A stretch of 32,063 bases of DNA from Microscillaceae bacterium (GCA_025455045.1 JALONJ010000015.1:1-32063), one strand, 5' to 3'; shown: positions 1-8,780, counted from the first letter of the stretch. Notes: generated from the sequence alone by a model not told the origin. Program-made: numbers and translations.

Positions 1-125
1 AGAATCTAAAGCGTTGATTATCAAGAGTTTCAGATTCTTCGCTTCGCTCAGAATCACTGAAATTGATAAATTTCAGAAAAAAGATTTTCATTCCTGAAAG
101 GTGGTGAAGAACCGGACGATTTTTA

Positions 126-150
126 TAAGTAATTGATTATCAGCTAGTTA
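126..150. repeat. 25-bp dyad motif, exact copy
   Basis: This is an exact match to TAA-N5-TGATWATCA-N5-TTA. TAA is at 126-128, the core at 134-142 and TTA at 148-150. The motif is its own reverse complement, so it has no orientation. Block centres are 11 bp apart, one helical turn. Function unknown; a binding site for a dimeric protein is my inference. Confidence 0.85.
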
Positions 151-235
151 TGCTATTTTAAATATTTTATGTAAAAGCTGATTATCAGATACTTAGTAAA
201 TAAATCGGAAAAGAACCAGTAATTCCCACTATGTA

Positions 236-260
236 TAAGTACCTGATTATCAATGAGTTA
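236..260. repeat. 25-bp dyad motif, exact copy
   Basis: Exact match to TAA-N5-TGATWATCA-N5-TTA with the core at 244-252, just upstream of the 85-bp REP-like element. A looser copy (core 179-187) lies between this one and the copy at 126. Confidence 0.85.
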
Positions 261-271
261 TAAAAATTTTA

Positions 272-356
272 TGGTTCTTCACCACTTTTCAGGAAAATTG
301 TAATGCAGGCTGTCTAGCCTGCCCGCGTAAATGAGTTGAGGCTTAGAATAAAGCCA
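272..356 (+). repeat. 85-bp REP-like element, copy 1
   Basis: It contains the inverted repeat GCAGGCTGTCTAGCCTGC (about 304-321) with conserved flanks. It is identical over 85 bases to the reverse complement of 17623-17707. A diverged third copy lies at about 23172-23285. The central palindrome and conserved flanks resemble bacterial REP elements. No transposase is linked to it in this window. Confidence 0.85.
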
Positions 357-379
357 TAATTTCCTCAAAACCAGATTTT

Positions 380-404
380 TAACTCTTTGATAATCAATGA
401 GTTA
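380..404. repeat. 25-bp dyad motif, exact copy
   Basis: Exact match with central base A (TGATAATCA at 388-396), TAA at 380-382 and TTA at 402-404. It follows directly after the 85-bp element. Confidence 0.85.
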
Positions 405-454
405 TATGTGTCAAAGTGGAAATTGCTGGAAAAGAACCCCCTCCGGGGGCAGCA

Positions 455-604
455 GGGTTGTTAAGTTCTATTTTTGAGCCAAATTTTATTCGCCGTTAGA
501 CCTCACCCCCTAACCCTCTCCCTTTGAGAAGGGGAAGATTCAGGAAGCCCCGCCCTGAAAGAGGAGGGCTTTGGGCTGGGGTTGTATTCAGAACTTAACA
601 GCCC
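455..604. repeat. Composite hairpin around a C/G-rich repeat
   Basis: Outer arms GGGTTGTTAAGTTCT (455-469) and its near-perfect complement (590-604) enclose a C-rich repeat at about 502-580, of the form CCTCACCCCCTAACCCTCTCC followed by GAGAAGGGG. Similar C-rich units occur at 11021-11095 (inside valS), 21617-21648, 28797-28826 (inside aspS) and about 31929-31965. Confidence 0.7.
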
Positions 605-691
605 CAATCCGGGGGCAGGGGGCTTAGAAACTGTCCGAACTATTGATTGATTAACTTGAAATAATTAATAAACTTTTTAATTGATATAAAA

Positions 692-946
692 ATGGATTTA
701 AAAACTTTATTTGAAGCGGCGGCGGCAAAGTCCAAGACCATTACGAATCGCCCCTCCAACGACACTTTGCTACAATTGTATGCGCTCTACAAACAAGCCA
801 CCGAAGGCGACAACAATGGCAAAAAACCCGGAATGTTTGACCTAGTAGGGCAAGCCAAGTATGATGCTTGGTCAAAACTCAAAGGCAAATCTTCGGCAGA
901 TGCGATGCAAATGTATGTGGATTTGGTGGATTCACTGACCAAATAA
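692..946 (+). CDS. Acyl-CoA-binding protein (ACBP)
   Basis: This 84-aa protein matches the ACBP family in length and motifs. It has LYALYKQATEGDN (residues about 29-41), then PGMFDLVGQAKYDAWSKLKGKSS, the helix 2-3 region that forms the acyl-CoA pocket, and a final helix around MYVDLVDSL. ACBPs are soluble cytosolic four-helix proteins that bind medium- and long-chain acyl-CoA esters and act as carriers or pools for lipid metabolism. The ATG start gives a standard-length protein. It is monocistronic, with a strong terminator directly downstream (955-990). No lipid gene is adjacent. Confidence 0.93.
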   Translation: MDLKTLFEAAAAKSKTITNRPSNDTLLQLYALYKQATEGDNNGKKPGMFDLVGQAKYDAWSKLKGKSSADAMQMYVDLVDSLTK

Positions 947-954
947 ACCTCATT

Positions 955-990
955 GCCCCGATTTTGACAAGATAAATCAGGGCATTTTTT
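955..990 (+). terminator. Rho-independent terminator after ACBP gene
   Basis: A stem GCCCCGATTT pairs with AAATCAGGGC (one G-U pair) around a short loop and is followed by TTTTTT. It lies 9 bases after the ACBP stop codon. Confidence 0.8.
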
Positions 991-1018
991 ATTGTTTCAT
1001 TATTTCATTGTAATACAA

Positions 1019-1258
1019 ATGAAGTTATTAGATTATGTTCTGCTGGCATTGGCAGTCGTATTTTTGGTGGTGGGCATTGACCAAACCGTCAAGGGAATCC
1101 CTTTGCAATTTACTTATTGGATTTTTATGCTTTCGGGGGCAAGCTTGATAATGCTCAATTTGCGAAAAATTCAGAAAAAAGACCTAAATTCGCCTCCAAA
1201 AGCTGAAGGGAAACCGCAAAAACTACCTCCCAAAAGCCCACAAATCAAAAAAAAGTAA
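1019..1258 (+). CDS. Small two-helix membrane protein, unknown function
   Basis: I take the start at the ATG at 1019 (79 aa) rather than an in-frame TTG at 992, because the ATG lies directly before the first membrane helix. Two hydrophobic segments (about residues 4-20 and 29-47) are followed by a basic, proline- and lysine-rich cytoplasmic tail (PPKAEGKPQKLPPKSPQIKKK region). The stop codon abuts the ATG of the CNNM/CorC gene with no gap, so the two are almost certainly cotranscribed and translationally coupled. I do not recognise the family. A partner or accessory role for the downstream membrane protein is inference only. Confidence 0.7.
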   Translation: MKLLDYVLLALAVVFLVVGIDQTVKGIPLQFTYWIFMLSGASLIMLNLRKIQKKDLNSPPKAEGKPQKLPPKSPQIKKK

Positions 1259-2560
1259 ATGGATTATATCAATACTACTGTTATCATTATATCTTTGGCG
1301 TTGTCGGCTTTCTTCTCCGGCACCGAGATTGCTTTTGTGTCGGCAAATAAGCTCTATTTTGAATTACAAAAAAAACAAGGTGCGCTTTCGGCAAATATCA
1401 TCGCGCCTTTTTTCAAACGCCCATCTTTATTCATTGCTACGATGTTGGTGGGCAATACTTTGTCATTGGTGGTATATGGTATTTTTATGGCAGATGTACT
1501 AGACCCTATTTTGGTAAAAAACTTGCCCGCAAGTATCAACAATGAAATCAATATTTTGATAGTACAATCTATCATTTCTACTTCATTGGTATTGGTGGTA
1601 GCCGAGTTTTTGCCCAAAGCTATTTTTCGGCTCAACCCCGACCGTTTTTTGGAGGTCTTGGCAATTCCGGTTTTGGGTATTTATTGGTTGCTCAAAATAC
1701 CGGTTTTGGGCTTTGTCAATTTTTCTAAATACCTGATTGTCAAAGTATTTCGCTTAAATTATTCCGAAGACAAACCTGTGTATCGCCTAGTCGATTTGAA
1801 CAACTACATCAGCAATACCACACCGGCTTATCACGAAAACGAAGATGTAAAAATTGATACCGAAATATTTAGCAATGCCATCGAGTTTCGCAGTATCAAA
1901 ATCAGAGATTGTATGACTCCCCGCACCGAGATTATTGGTGCTGAACTCACCGACGGCATTGATGGTTTGAAAAATGCTTTTTTAGATAGTGGACACACCA
2001 AACTGGTGATTTATCAAGATTCAATTGACGAGATTATTGGGTATGTTCACGTGCAAGCCTTGTTTCACAATCCCGAAACCATTATGTCGGTCTTGACCAA
2101 CACCATTTTTGTTCCCGAAACTACCGTTGCCCAAGAACTGATGGTGCGCCTGATTGCCGAAAATCGTAGCTTGGCAATCGTTTTAGACGAGTTTGGCGGC
2201 ACTGCCGGTATCATTACTTTGGAAGATATTTTGGAAGAAATTTTTGGGGAAATTCAAGACGAAGACGACGAAAGCAAAGGTGTAGAGCAAAAAATCGATG
2301 AGTATAATTACATTTTAAGCGGGCGACTCGAGATGAAATATCTCAACGAAAGATACCAGTGGCAAATTCCTGAAGGTGATTACGATACCCTGAGTGGTTA
2401 TATTTTGAGTATCAACGAGAGTATTCCGCATACCAACGAAATCATTGCCAAGCACCCCTTTACATTTACTATTCTTACGATGGATTATTCGCGGATTGAC
2501 ACGCTTAAACTCACCATCAACAAAGAATATTTGGACGAATTGAAAGATAACAACAATTAA
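1259..2560 (+). CDS. CNNM/CBS/CorC membrane protein (hemolysin family, GldE-like)
   Basis: This 433-aa protein has the complete HlyC/CorC architecture. An N-terminal CNNM transmembrane domain (about residues 1-190) carries the signature SAFFSGTEIAFVSANK and several helices. A CBS pair follows (about 210-335, with MTPRTEI and DEFGGTAGIITLEDILEEIFGEI). A C-terminal CorC/HlyC domain (about 350-430) contains YDTLSGYIL. Family members are implicated in Mg2+/Co2+ efflux. In Bacteroidota a paralogue, GldE, is associated with gliding motility alongside the lipoprotein GldD. I cannot separate GldE from a general paralogue by eye, and no gld gene is adjacent. It forms a two-gene unit with the small membrane protein at 1019. 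Confidence 0.9.
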   Translation: MDYINTTVIIISLALSAFFSGTEIAFVSANKLYFELQKKQGALSANIIAPFFKRPSLFIATMLVGNTLSLVVYGIFMADVLDPILVKNLPASINNEINILIVQSIISTSLVLVVAEFLPKAIFRLNPDRFLEVLAIPVLGIYWLLKIPVLGFVNFSKYLIVKVFRLNYSEDKPVYRLVDLNNYISNTTPAYHENEDVKIDTEIFSNAIEFRSIKIRDCMTPRTEIIGAELTDGIDGLKNAFLDSGHTKLVIYQDSIDEIIGYVHVQALFHNPETIMSVLTNTIFVPETTVAQELMVRLIAENRSLAIVLDEFGGTAGIITLEDILEEIFGEIQDEDDESKGVEQKIDEYNYILSGRLEMKYLNERYQWQIPEGDYDTLSGYILSINESIPHTNEIIAKHPFTFTILTMDYSRIDTLKLTINKEYLDELKDNNN

Positions 2561-2675
2561 TGACAAATAGGAATGAATAGCGAATAATGTAGAGTGAATA
2601 GTTTTTTAATTACTTGAAAAGCCGCCAGAGGTGAGTCAATAGGCTACCAAAAAATGTTGTACGCATTATTTTGTT

Positions 2676-2707
2676 CTTGTTCCTAAAGTATTAAATTCCT
2701 AAATTTG
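2676..2707 (+). promoter_or_regulatory. Candidate Bacteroidota promoter for Uma2 gene
   Basis: A -7 element TAAATTTG (2700-2707) matches TAnnTTTG. CTTG, close to TTTG, lies 20 bases upstream (2676-2679). The predicted leader to the ATG at 2729 is about 15 bases. Confidence 0.5.
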
Positions 2708-2728
2708 TAAATAAGCCCCGACAAATCT

Positions 2729-3301
2729 ATGGTTTTGACCCAAACCCATATCAGTGAAGCTGAGTACTTGGCAAATGAAGCCCAAGCCGAATGGAAAAGT
2801 GAATTTCACGCCGGAGAAGTTTTAGCAATGGCGGGCGCAAGTTTGGCACACAACAGCCTCGTATCCAACCTCCACGGGGAATTATTTGCTTGTTTAAAAA
2901 AAATAGGTTGCAAAATATTTATGTCGGATATGTTGCTCAAACTTCCGGCTTGTCAAAAATATGTTTATCCCGATTTGATGATTGTGTGTCAAAAGATTGA
3001 ACTCGCCGAAAAAAAAGGTAGAGTAGATGTATTGCTCAATCCTGAAGTCATTATTGAGGTGCTTTCCGCCGGCACCGAGCTTTATGACCGCAGTACCAAA
3101 TTTGATTGTTACAAAGAGTTGGCAAGTGTCAAACAATATGTACTTATCGACTCGCAAAAAATCCTTGTCGAGACCTATGACCGCACCACCGACAATCACT
3201 GGCTTTTGAAATCCGAAAAAGATTTATCCAAAAAAATCCAGATTGGCGACTGCGAAATTCAATTGAATGATTTGTATCATTTGGTTGAGCTTGAGAAATA
3301 A
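2729..3301 (+). CDS. Uma2-family (DUF820) PD-(D/E)XK nuclease-like protein
   Basis: This 190-aa protein has the Uma2 pattern: an N-terminal MSEAEYLA-like segment (HISEAEYLANEAQAEWKSEF), a central YVYPDLMIVC with the conserved PD aspartate, and NPEVIIEVLS followed by TKFDCYKELASVKQYVLID, the E and K region of the PD-(D/E)XK fold. Uma2 proteins are abundant in cyanobacteria and Bacteroidota, usually as many paralogues, and their biological role is unsettled. The gene stands alone with its own candidate promoter, and a 25-bp dyad lies just downstream (3318). Confidence 0.88.
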   Translation: MVLTQTHISEAEYLANEAQAEWKSEFHAGEVLAMAGASLAHNSLVSNLHGELFACLKKIGCKIFMSDMLLKLPACQKYVYPDLMIVCQKIELAEKKGRVDVLLNPEVIIEVLSAGTELYDRSTKFDCYKELASVKQYVLIDSQKILVETYDRTTDNHWLLKSEKDLSKKIQIGDCEIQLNDLYHLVELEK

Positions 3302-3317
3302 GCAAAAGATAAATTTA

Positions 3318-3342
3318 TAACCAACTGATTATCAGTTACTTA
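3318..3342. repeat. 25-bp dyad motif, exact copy
   Basis: Exact TAA-N5-TGATWATCA-N5-TTA with the core at 3326-3334, between the Uma2 gene and the methyltransferase gene. Confidence 0.85.
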
Positions 3343-3419
3343 CAAAAATAACCTCAGATCCCAAGCGTGTCATCTATCTTGATTCGGCTTACTTTTTAAA
3401 TTATATCCGCAATATTTCA

Positions 3420-4613
3420 ATGACTTATTTAGAAAAGCTCCAATCGCCTGATATTCAGGAGTTTATCCAACAAAATTGGCAGAAGAATCCCCACGATTTG
3501 ATGCTTCAACGGGATAAACTAAAACACTTGCCCCTGCCCGAAATAGCCGAACAAATCCACTGCTTGCAAAAAGCCCAAATCAAACTCCCGACTTGGTTTG
3601 CCACGCCTCACTTGATTTATACCAAAACCGCCATTGAGCAATGTTCTTCCGAAATCACTGCCCAATTCAAAGCCCAATTGCTCCAAAATCAGAAAGTAGT
3701 TGATTTGACCGGTGGACTGGGAGTAGATACCTATTTTTTTGCCTGCCAAAATCCTCGCGTAACGCACGTAGAACCTAATATTGAGCTACAAAACATTGTA
3801 AGATATAATTATAAATTGCTCAAAATCAATAACTTAGATTTTTTTGCCGGAACTGCCACCGATTACCTTTCCCAAGCCACCGAAGTAGATGCTTTTTACC
3901 TAGACCCTTCGCGCCGCACCGAACAACAACGGAATTTTCGCTTAGAAGACGGCGAACCCAATATCTTAGGGCTATTGCCTCAACTGCTTGCCCAAGCCTC
4001 GCAAGTGTGGTTAAAAACTTCGCCTTTTTTGGATATAAGCCTCACTATCAGACAGTTAGCACAAGTACATAAGGTATGGGTGCTATCGGTAGCCAACGAA
4101 GTAAAAGAAGTGCTGTATTGCTTGCAAAATCATTCACAAGAGCCTGACATACAGGCAATTAATTTTAAAAATAATGGGCAATCGGATAGTTTTGACTTCC
4201 GTTATTCCGAAGAAAAAAAACTTGCCGAAACCCAAACTATTCCTTTGGCTAGTCCACAAAAATACCTCTACGAACCCAATGCCGCTATTTTGAAAGCCGG
4301 AGCATTTTTGAGTTTTGCCCACCGATTCAACCTAGCCAAGCTCCACCCCAACAGTCATTTATATACTGCCAATGCATTGATAAAAGATATTCCGGCTCGG
4401 GTATTTAGCCTCAAAGCTCTCACCAAACTCGACAAAAAAAGCATTTATCAGCACCTGCCAAATCGCCAAGCCAATTTGACCGTTCGAAACTTCCCGCTTA
4501 CCGTAGCCCAAATTCGCCAAAAAATCCAACTAAAAGAAGGCGGTGATGACTACCTTTTTGCTACAACTGATTTCAATAACCAGCATTTGATTTTGATTTG
4601 CGAGCAATTATGA
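3420..4613 (+). CDS. Class I SAM-dependent methyltransferase with PG_1098/THUMP-like domains
   Basis: This 397-aa protein is typical of a Bacteroidota family. An N-terminal helical region is followed by a Rossmann methyltransferase core with motif I VVDLTGGLGVDTYFFA (about residues 93-108), an acidic motif II around THVEPNIEL, and the motif IV-like AFYLDPSRRT (about 158-167). The C-terminal part (residues 290-397) fits the ferredoxin-like and THUMP-like domains of the P. gingivalis PG_1098 group. An RNA substrate is likely from the THUMP-like part, but the target is not known to me. The gene ends one base before the convergent kinase gene, so there is no room for a dedicated terminator. Confidence 0.85.
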   Translation: MTYLEKLQSPDIQEFIQQNWQKNPHDLMLQRDKLKHLPLPEIAEQIHCLQKAQIKLPTWFATPHLIYTKTAIEQCSSEITAQFKAQLLQNQKVVDLTGGLGVDTYFFACQNPRVTHVEPNIELQNIVRYNYKLLKINNLDFFAGTATDYLSQATEVDAFYLDPSRRTEQQRNFRLEDGEPNILGLLPQLLAQASQVWLKTSPFLDISLTIRQLAQVHKVWVLSVANEVKEVLYCLQNHSQEPDIQAINFKNNGQSDSFDFRYSEEKKLAETQTIPLASPQKYLYEPNAAILKAGAFLSFAHRFNLAKLHPNSHLYTANALIKDIPARVFSLKALTKLDKKSIYQHLPNRQANLTVRNFPLTVAQIRQKIQLKEGGDDYLFATTDFNNQHLILICEQL

Positions 4614-4614
4614 A

Positions 4615-6645
4615 TCAAGATGGTTGCTGATTAGGCAAGGTAAATTTGAAAATAGCCCCTTCGCCCAGGGTACTTTCTACCCAGATGATGCCACCATTTT
4701 TTTCCACAAATTCTTTGCAAAGCAATAGCCCCAAGCCCGTGCCTTTTTCTTTGGCAGTGCCGAGTTTTATTTTTTTATCATCTAGTTGAAATAGCTGGGC
4801 TTGGGTGGCTAAATCTATGCCTACGCCTTCGTCTTTGACCGAAATTTGGCAAAAATCTCCCATTATTTGGGCTGAAACCTCAATTTGGGTGTCTTTGAGA
4901 CTAAATTTAATGGCATTGGCTATCAGATTGCGTAAAATGAGGCGCAACATATTGACATCTGCCCATACTTGCAAGGTCGGGGCAATGTGGGCAGTCAATT
5001 TTACTTGTTTTTGGGTGGCTATTTCACTTAGCAAGTCTATATTTTCTTGCACAATTGCTCCCAAATCACAGGCAATCACTTGGGGTTCAATGCCTTTCAA
5101 TTGGCTAGATGCCCAAAACAATAGATTATCTAGCAAATTGGTGGTATAATTGAGGTTTTTGCTGATACCCGCCACCAAATTTTTAAAATCCTCGGGCGAT
5201 AAGGCATCATAGCGCAATAACTCAAAAACTCCTTTTAGGCTATTGAGGGGCGCGCGAAAATCGTGGGCAATGATGGAAAACAGTTTGTCTTTGATAGAAT
5301 TAGATTCGGCAAGTTTTTGGTTTTTGAGGTTTAAGTCTGCGTTCAGCTCGGCTAGTTCTTGGGTACGGCTTGCTACTCTTTTTTCTAAATTGAGGTTGAT
5401 GGTTTGGAGTTCGGTACTCAAAATCTCGACTTGATTGAAAGCATCAGAAGAACGAATCGCCAAAAAAGAGGCTTGCGACAAGAAAAACACCAAAAAACCA
5501 AAAGGGGTGAGATACAAAGTATTGATAAGCACTGCCGAATGTAAAGCATCATTGATAACGGTAATCGCAAGAAAAACAATCCCAAATAAAAATAAGTGCG
5601 AGCCTTTGCGCCCCCGACGAATGGCTTGGATAATCGTCCCAATAAAAACGATGATGACAAATACCAGAAAAAAATAATAAGGTAGAATAAAATAAGAAAA
5701 AACGGTGGTCGGGAAAATGAATATCAAGATTGCAAAGCTCCATATATAGCCGTGAATTGCCCAAACAATTTTCTTAGATAGTTCTTCAGGAAAAAGTAAC
5801 CGCAGGTAGGTTGCCAAAAAAGGACTTACCATAAACGTAGATAAATACTCTAACTTGCTTTTCCACTCAAAACTTAACCCGGGAAGCAAATTATTCAAAT
5901 ATACTTCGTTGGTAGTCGTAACGCGCCACGCCAATATAAAACACAGGATGGCAAAATAAAAAATAGAAGCATCTCGCGGACGTACCACATAAAGCAAAAT
6001 ATGATAAATCCCCATAATAAACAAACTTCCACACAAAAAAATGACCGTAACCAAGGCTTGTTCGCGGATTTGATAAATTTGTGCTTCGGTACCCAACTGC
6101 CAACTGTGCCAAAGCCCGCCTTTGCGGTGCGAAAAATTAGAAATATGAATCGTGATAGCTAATTCGGGTTGTGAAGCATCAAAAGTAAAAATACCAACCT
6201 CAGCATTAGGAATATGCTGGGCGGCGGTTTTGCCAATTTGCCCTCTTTTGCCAATCAATTGCCCATTGACGTACAAATGGTAAGCTGTGGACTGGTCAAT
6301 GGTTTTGAGTGCCAAACGGGGACAATTTTTAGGCAGCAACACCCGCAAGTGATAGGTAGCAAAACCGTAGCCGTCGACTTTTTTGCCTTGATGGATTGGT
6401 CCCTCCCAACTAGCCGCCGGAACTTGAAGGTAGTTTTTGGTCTGAATTTGTTTTAAATCGGCTTCCGAAAGAAATACTCCGTAATAAAACTCCCAATTTC
6501 CATCTAAATTAAGATAAGCTTGTTGAGCAAAATCCCACTGCCTTAAGTCCAGAACCCCTTGTTCGATAGGCAAGGTTTTATTCTGCGCCATCAGGCTTGC
6601 GGTGAGCAATAAGGTAATTAATAATATGAAGCTATTTTTTTTCAA
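4615..6645 (-). CDS. 7TMR-DISM sensor histidine kinase
   Basis: This 676-aa membrane kinase begins at a TTG; no ATG lies near, and this start gives a clean signal peptide (MKKNSFILLITLLLTASLMAQ). Residues about 25-190 form an extracellular 7TMR-DISM sensing domain (jelly-roll type, LNLDGNWEFYYG). About 200-395 carry seven membrane helices, followed by a coiled coil. The HisKA domain has FSIIAHDFRAPLNSL with the phospho-acceptor His near residue 460. The ATPase domain shows the N box NLIANAIKFS, G1 VKDEGVGI and G2 GTGLGLLL. No response regulator is adjacent, so this is an orphan kinase. The ligand may be a carbohydrate or other small molecule, judging from the family fold only. Confidence 0.92.
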   Translation of the reverse strand: MKKNSFILLITLLLTASLMAQNKTLPIEQGVLDLRQWDFAQQAYLNLDGNWEFYYGVFLSEADLKQIQTKNYLQVPAASWEGPIHQGKKVDGYGFATYHLRVLLPKNCPRLALKTIDQSTAYHLYVNGQLIGKRGQIGKTAAQHIPNAEVGIFTFDASQPELAITIHISNFSHRKGGLWHSWQLGTEAQIYQIREQALVTVIFLCGSLFIMGIYHILLYVVRPRDASIFYFAILCFILAWRVTTTNEVYLNNLLPGLSFEWKSKLEYLSTFMVSPFLATYLRLLFPEELSKKIVWAIHGYIWSFAILIFIFPTTVFSYFILPYYFFLVFVIIVFIGTIIQAIRRGRKGSHLFLFGIVFLAITVINDALHSAVLINTLYLTPFGFLVFFLSQASFLAIRSSDAFNQVEILSTELQTINLNLEKRVASRTQELAELNADLNLKNQKLAESNSIKDKLFSIIAHDFRAPLNSLKGVFELLRYDALSPEDFKNLVAGISKNLNYTTNLLDNLLFWASSQLKGIEPQVIACDLGAIVQENIDLLSEIATQKQVKLTAHIAPTLQVWADVNMLRLILRNLIANAIKFSLKDTQIEVSAQIMGDFCQISVKDEGVGIDLATQAQLFQLDDKKIKLGTAKEKGTGLGLLLCKEFVEKNGGIIWVESTLGEGAIFKFTLPNQQPS

Positions 6646-6664
6646 AAAAATATTTAATTTTTCA

Positions 6665-6689
6665 CAATCAATTGATAATCAGTTATTTA
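6665..6689. repeat. 25-bp dyad motif, one-base variant, forming a stop codon
   Basis: The core TGATAATCA lies at 6673-6681 with the right arm TTA at 6687-6689; the left arm is CAA instead of TAA. The TTA arm is exactly the TAA stop codon of the minus-strand AIPR gene. Confidence 0.75.
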
Positions 6690-8420
6690 TAAATATTTTT
6701 CTAATATACTTAGTAAATCTCCTCTTCTAAAAAGGGCTGAAATTCGTCTTAAATCAATTTTCTCCAAATCTTTTACAGGGAAAAATTCTTCAAGTGCTTT
6801 AACAAGTATTTGATTAGCCTCTTGGAAAAGTTGTTCATTATTTTGGTCAAAATATTTTTTTACTTCTTTAAAATTTTTGTGGGTAAGCTGTTTGAATGAA
6901 ATATTCATTTTTTTTAACAAAGTATTTCCAACGAGCATAGCTATAAAATAATTGCTATAGGGAATGTGATTGTATTTTTGACTTAAATCTTCTTTTCGTC
7001 TTTGATTATCACAATATCTAAAAATAAAAACTGCCATTAACAATTGTGAGGCATTAATTTCTTCAAAAACATCTTCATAAAACTTTCCAAATAACTCGGC
7101 TCTTTTAAATTTTGCCAAATGAGGCTTTCTTTTCCATATTGCGAAAACCGCTTCTGAGGCTACCGAAGAAGGTACGTTCATAGGGTCAATACTTGTAAAA
7201 CCCTCGCCTTTTCCTTGCCAATTTAACCCTTTAAACCTTTCTCCTCGTTTGGTAATATAATGATAGCCTAATTGTTCAATAGCAATTTTTAATTTTTTTT
7301 GAATTTCATCATTTGCTCTTAAATCCCGTAAATCGACTGGGTTTTGGCTATTGGTGGCAATGGTTATATCAGTGGTAAGCGTTTGAGTATCTTCATCTTC
7401 GGTAGATACCTCATATAATCTAAGCAATACAAATACTTTGGAAAAATCGATATTCGGATTGTTTTTAATAGTTTCTCGGATTGTGCGTGAAGTTTGCCCG
7501 CCATTGATAATTTGAATGTCATCTACTTTTACCTGCCAGTTTTCGTCCATTAGTTCATTGTGTCTAAATTGGCTACAAAGCATTGTAATTCCATTATTAA
7601 AGAAATAAAAATTATTTCTTTTATCTTCACTTACAAGAGTTTTTTGGATGGCTTCATTGATTCGGCTTTTGTGCAACCCCAAATATTTACGAATGTTCTT
7701 TTCCAATAAATTTTCGCCGTGTCTTTCCATCAAACCCGCTATTTCGTTCACGCTTACTTTGCCGACTAATACTCGTTTGAAAGCAAAATTTTCGATAATT
7801 GCCTTGCCACTCAAACGAATAGCGTCTTTGATAGGGGTATTATTTTGTAATTGCCTTACAATATCTTGGTGATTATAATGCTGAAAGCTGACTTGATTTT
7901 TGGGGAAATTAGCATTTTTGATATGATTGTCCCCCTCGACTTGCCAAACTTCGCCATTGCTCAATAAAACCGATTTGATATTGGGAATATATCCGTCCAA
8001 AATCAGTGAGCGAATTTCCTCAATAAAAGGTTTGATTTTATCATTTAATAACAAAGTCTTATGAGGATTAAAAATATTTTTAATGGCATCAATGGTTCTC
8101 AATAACGCATTTGCCGGAAAATGGTATTCTTTCTCCAAATCAAAATGGTATTTGGATTGAAATAAAATAACCGTAAACTCCGAATCGCTGATGTCGCCAA
8201 TATAAATGGCATCAACCCCTGAATCATTGCCCCCTTCGGTAATATAACTCACTGATTCTGAGCTTTCTATCTCTAAATAAGAAGCAGCCGCAAAAATCAA
8301 AAAGGCTTTGGACAATTGCTTTTTGCGATGCTCCTCATTTTTGGGAATCTCAAACCAATCAGGGTTATCTTGAAAGATTTTTCCTACCCTTTGGTCAATG
8401 ATTTGTTTGTTGATATCCAT
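6687..8420 (-). CDS. AIPR-family protein with N-terminal nuclease-like domain
   Basis: This 577-aa protein matches the AIPR (abortive infection phage resistance) family. The diagnostic block NFYFFNNGITMLC followed by VDDIQIINGGQTSRTI lies near residues 270-310. The N-terminal third shows a PD-(D/E)XK-like pattern, GGNDSGVDAIYIGD then TVILFQSKYH, consistent with an Asp and the QxK motif of a restriction-type nuclease. AIPR proteins are linked to phage resistance in lactococcal plasmids and occur in defence islands. Here it is a single gene with no methyltransferase beside it. Predicted cytosolic. A defence role is likely by family but not shown by context. The start is an ATG at 8420. Confidence 0.85.
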   Translation of the reverse strand: MDINKQIIDQRVGKIFQDNPDWFEIPKNEEHRKKQLSKAFLIFAAASYLEIESSESVSYITEGGNDSGVDAIYIGDISDSEFTVILFQSKYHFDLEKEYHFPANALLRTIDAIKNIFNPHKTLLLNDKIKPFIEEIRSLILDGYIPNIKSVLLSNGEVWQVEGDNHIKNANFPKNQVSFQHYNHQDIVRQLQNNTPIKDAIRLSGKAIIENFAFKRVLVGKVSVNEIAGLMERHGENLLEKNIRKYLGLHKSRINEAIQKTLVSEDKRNNFYFFNNGITMLCSQFRHNELMDENWQVKVDDIQIINGGQTSRTIRETIKNNPNIDFSKVFVLLRLYEVSTEDEDTQTLTTDITIATNSQNPVDLRDLRANDEIQKKLKIAIEQLGYHYITKRGERFKGLNWQGKGEGFTSIDPMNVPSSVASEAVFAIWKRKPHLAKFKRAELFGKFYEDVFEEINASQLLMAVFIFRYCDNQRRKEDLSQKYNHIPYSNYFIAMLVGNTLLKKMNISFKQLTHKNFKEVKKYFDQNNEQLFQEANQILVKALEEFFPVKDLEKIDLRRISALFRRGDLLSILEKYL

Positions 8421-8650
8421 AATATTTTTATTGTAAGCATCTAAGGAATTGGGAATTAATAATTAGGAATTAGAAATTATTTAATTACCTGATTTTCAAC
8501 TAATTATATCTTTAAAAGTGTCACTTTATTTTGAATCTGCTCCTAATATTTTTATTGTAAGCATCTAATTATCAATTTTTTACAAACTCGCCAAACTCTT
8601 CTTCCCAATCTTTAACTTTTGGGGTGTTTGAGTGAGAAAATTGGACAAAA

Positions 8651-8735
8651 TCATTTTTTAAAATTTAACATCCCTTCGGCGGATAAATCTTCATCAATTT
8701 CTTCCCAATGCACTCCGTAGCCTGCTCGCCATTGT
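8651..8735 (-). pseudogene. DUF2442 C-terminal relic, copy 1
   Basis: Read on the minus strand, this encodes YGVHWEEIDEDLSAEGML ending in NFKK and a stop. That matches the C-terminus of DUF2442 proteins (typically VHWEELDEDISVEGLL). The upstream part of the gene is absent: the frame runs into the palindromic repeat at 8739-8780. It is a short remnant without a start codon. Confidence 0.65.
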
Positions 8736-8738
8736 AAT

Positions 8739-8780
8739 CCAGCCTGTTAGGCTGGTAATTCTCCAGCCTAACAGGCTGGG
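8739..8780. repeat. Double palindrome CCAGCCTGTTAGGCTGG, copy 1
   Basis: CCAGCCTGTTAGGCTGG and its complement CCAGCCTAACAGGCTGG are separated by about 8 bases, so the whole can fold as one long hairpin or two short ones. The same structure occurs at 8939-8980, and a relative with TTTAGG at 23069-23116. Confidence 0.8.

Larger units (their letters stand above)
1..691. repeat. Gene-free, repeat-dense leader region
   Basis: No convincing coding region is seen here. The stretch is built of dispersed repeats. It has five copies of the 25-bp dyad (cores at 15, 134, 179, 244 and 388), an 85-bp REP-like element (272-356) whose perfect inverted copy lies at 17623-17707, and a composite hairpin (455-604) enclosing a C/G-rich repeat. 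A fragment at 96-118 resembles the end of the 85-bp element (pattern GGTGGTGAAGAACC). Confidence 0.7.

Noticed and set aside
126-404. The dyad as a plasmid or chromosome origin iteron, or a ParB site
   Set aside because: Copies are scattered across the whole window with no DnaA-box cluster or rep/par gene, and the sequence does not match the parS consensus.
8739-8780. Rho-independent terminator for valS
   Set aside because: A strong hairpin but no following U-tract on the minus strand, and the same palindrome occurs elsewhere away from gene ends.
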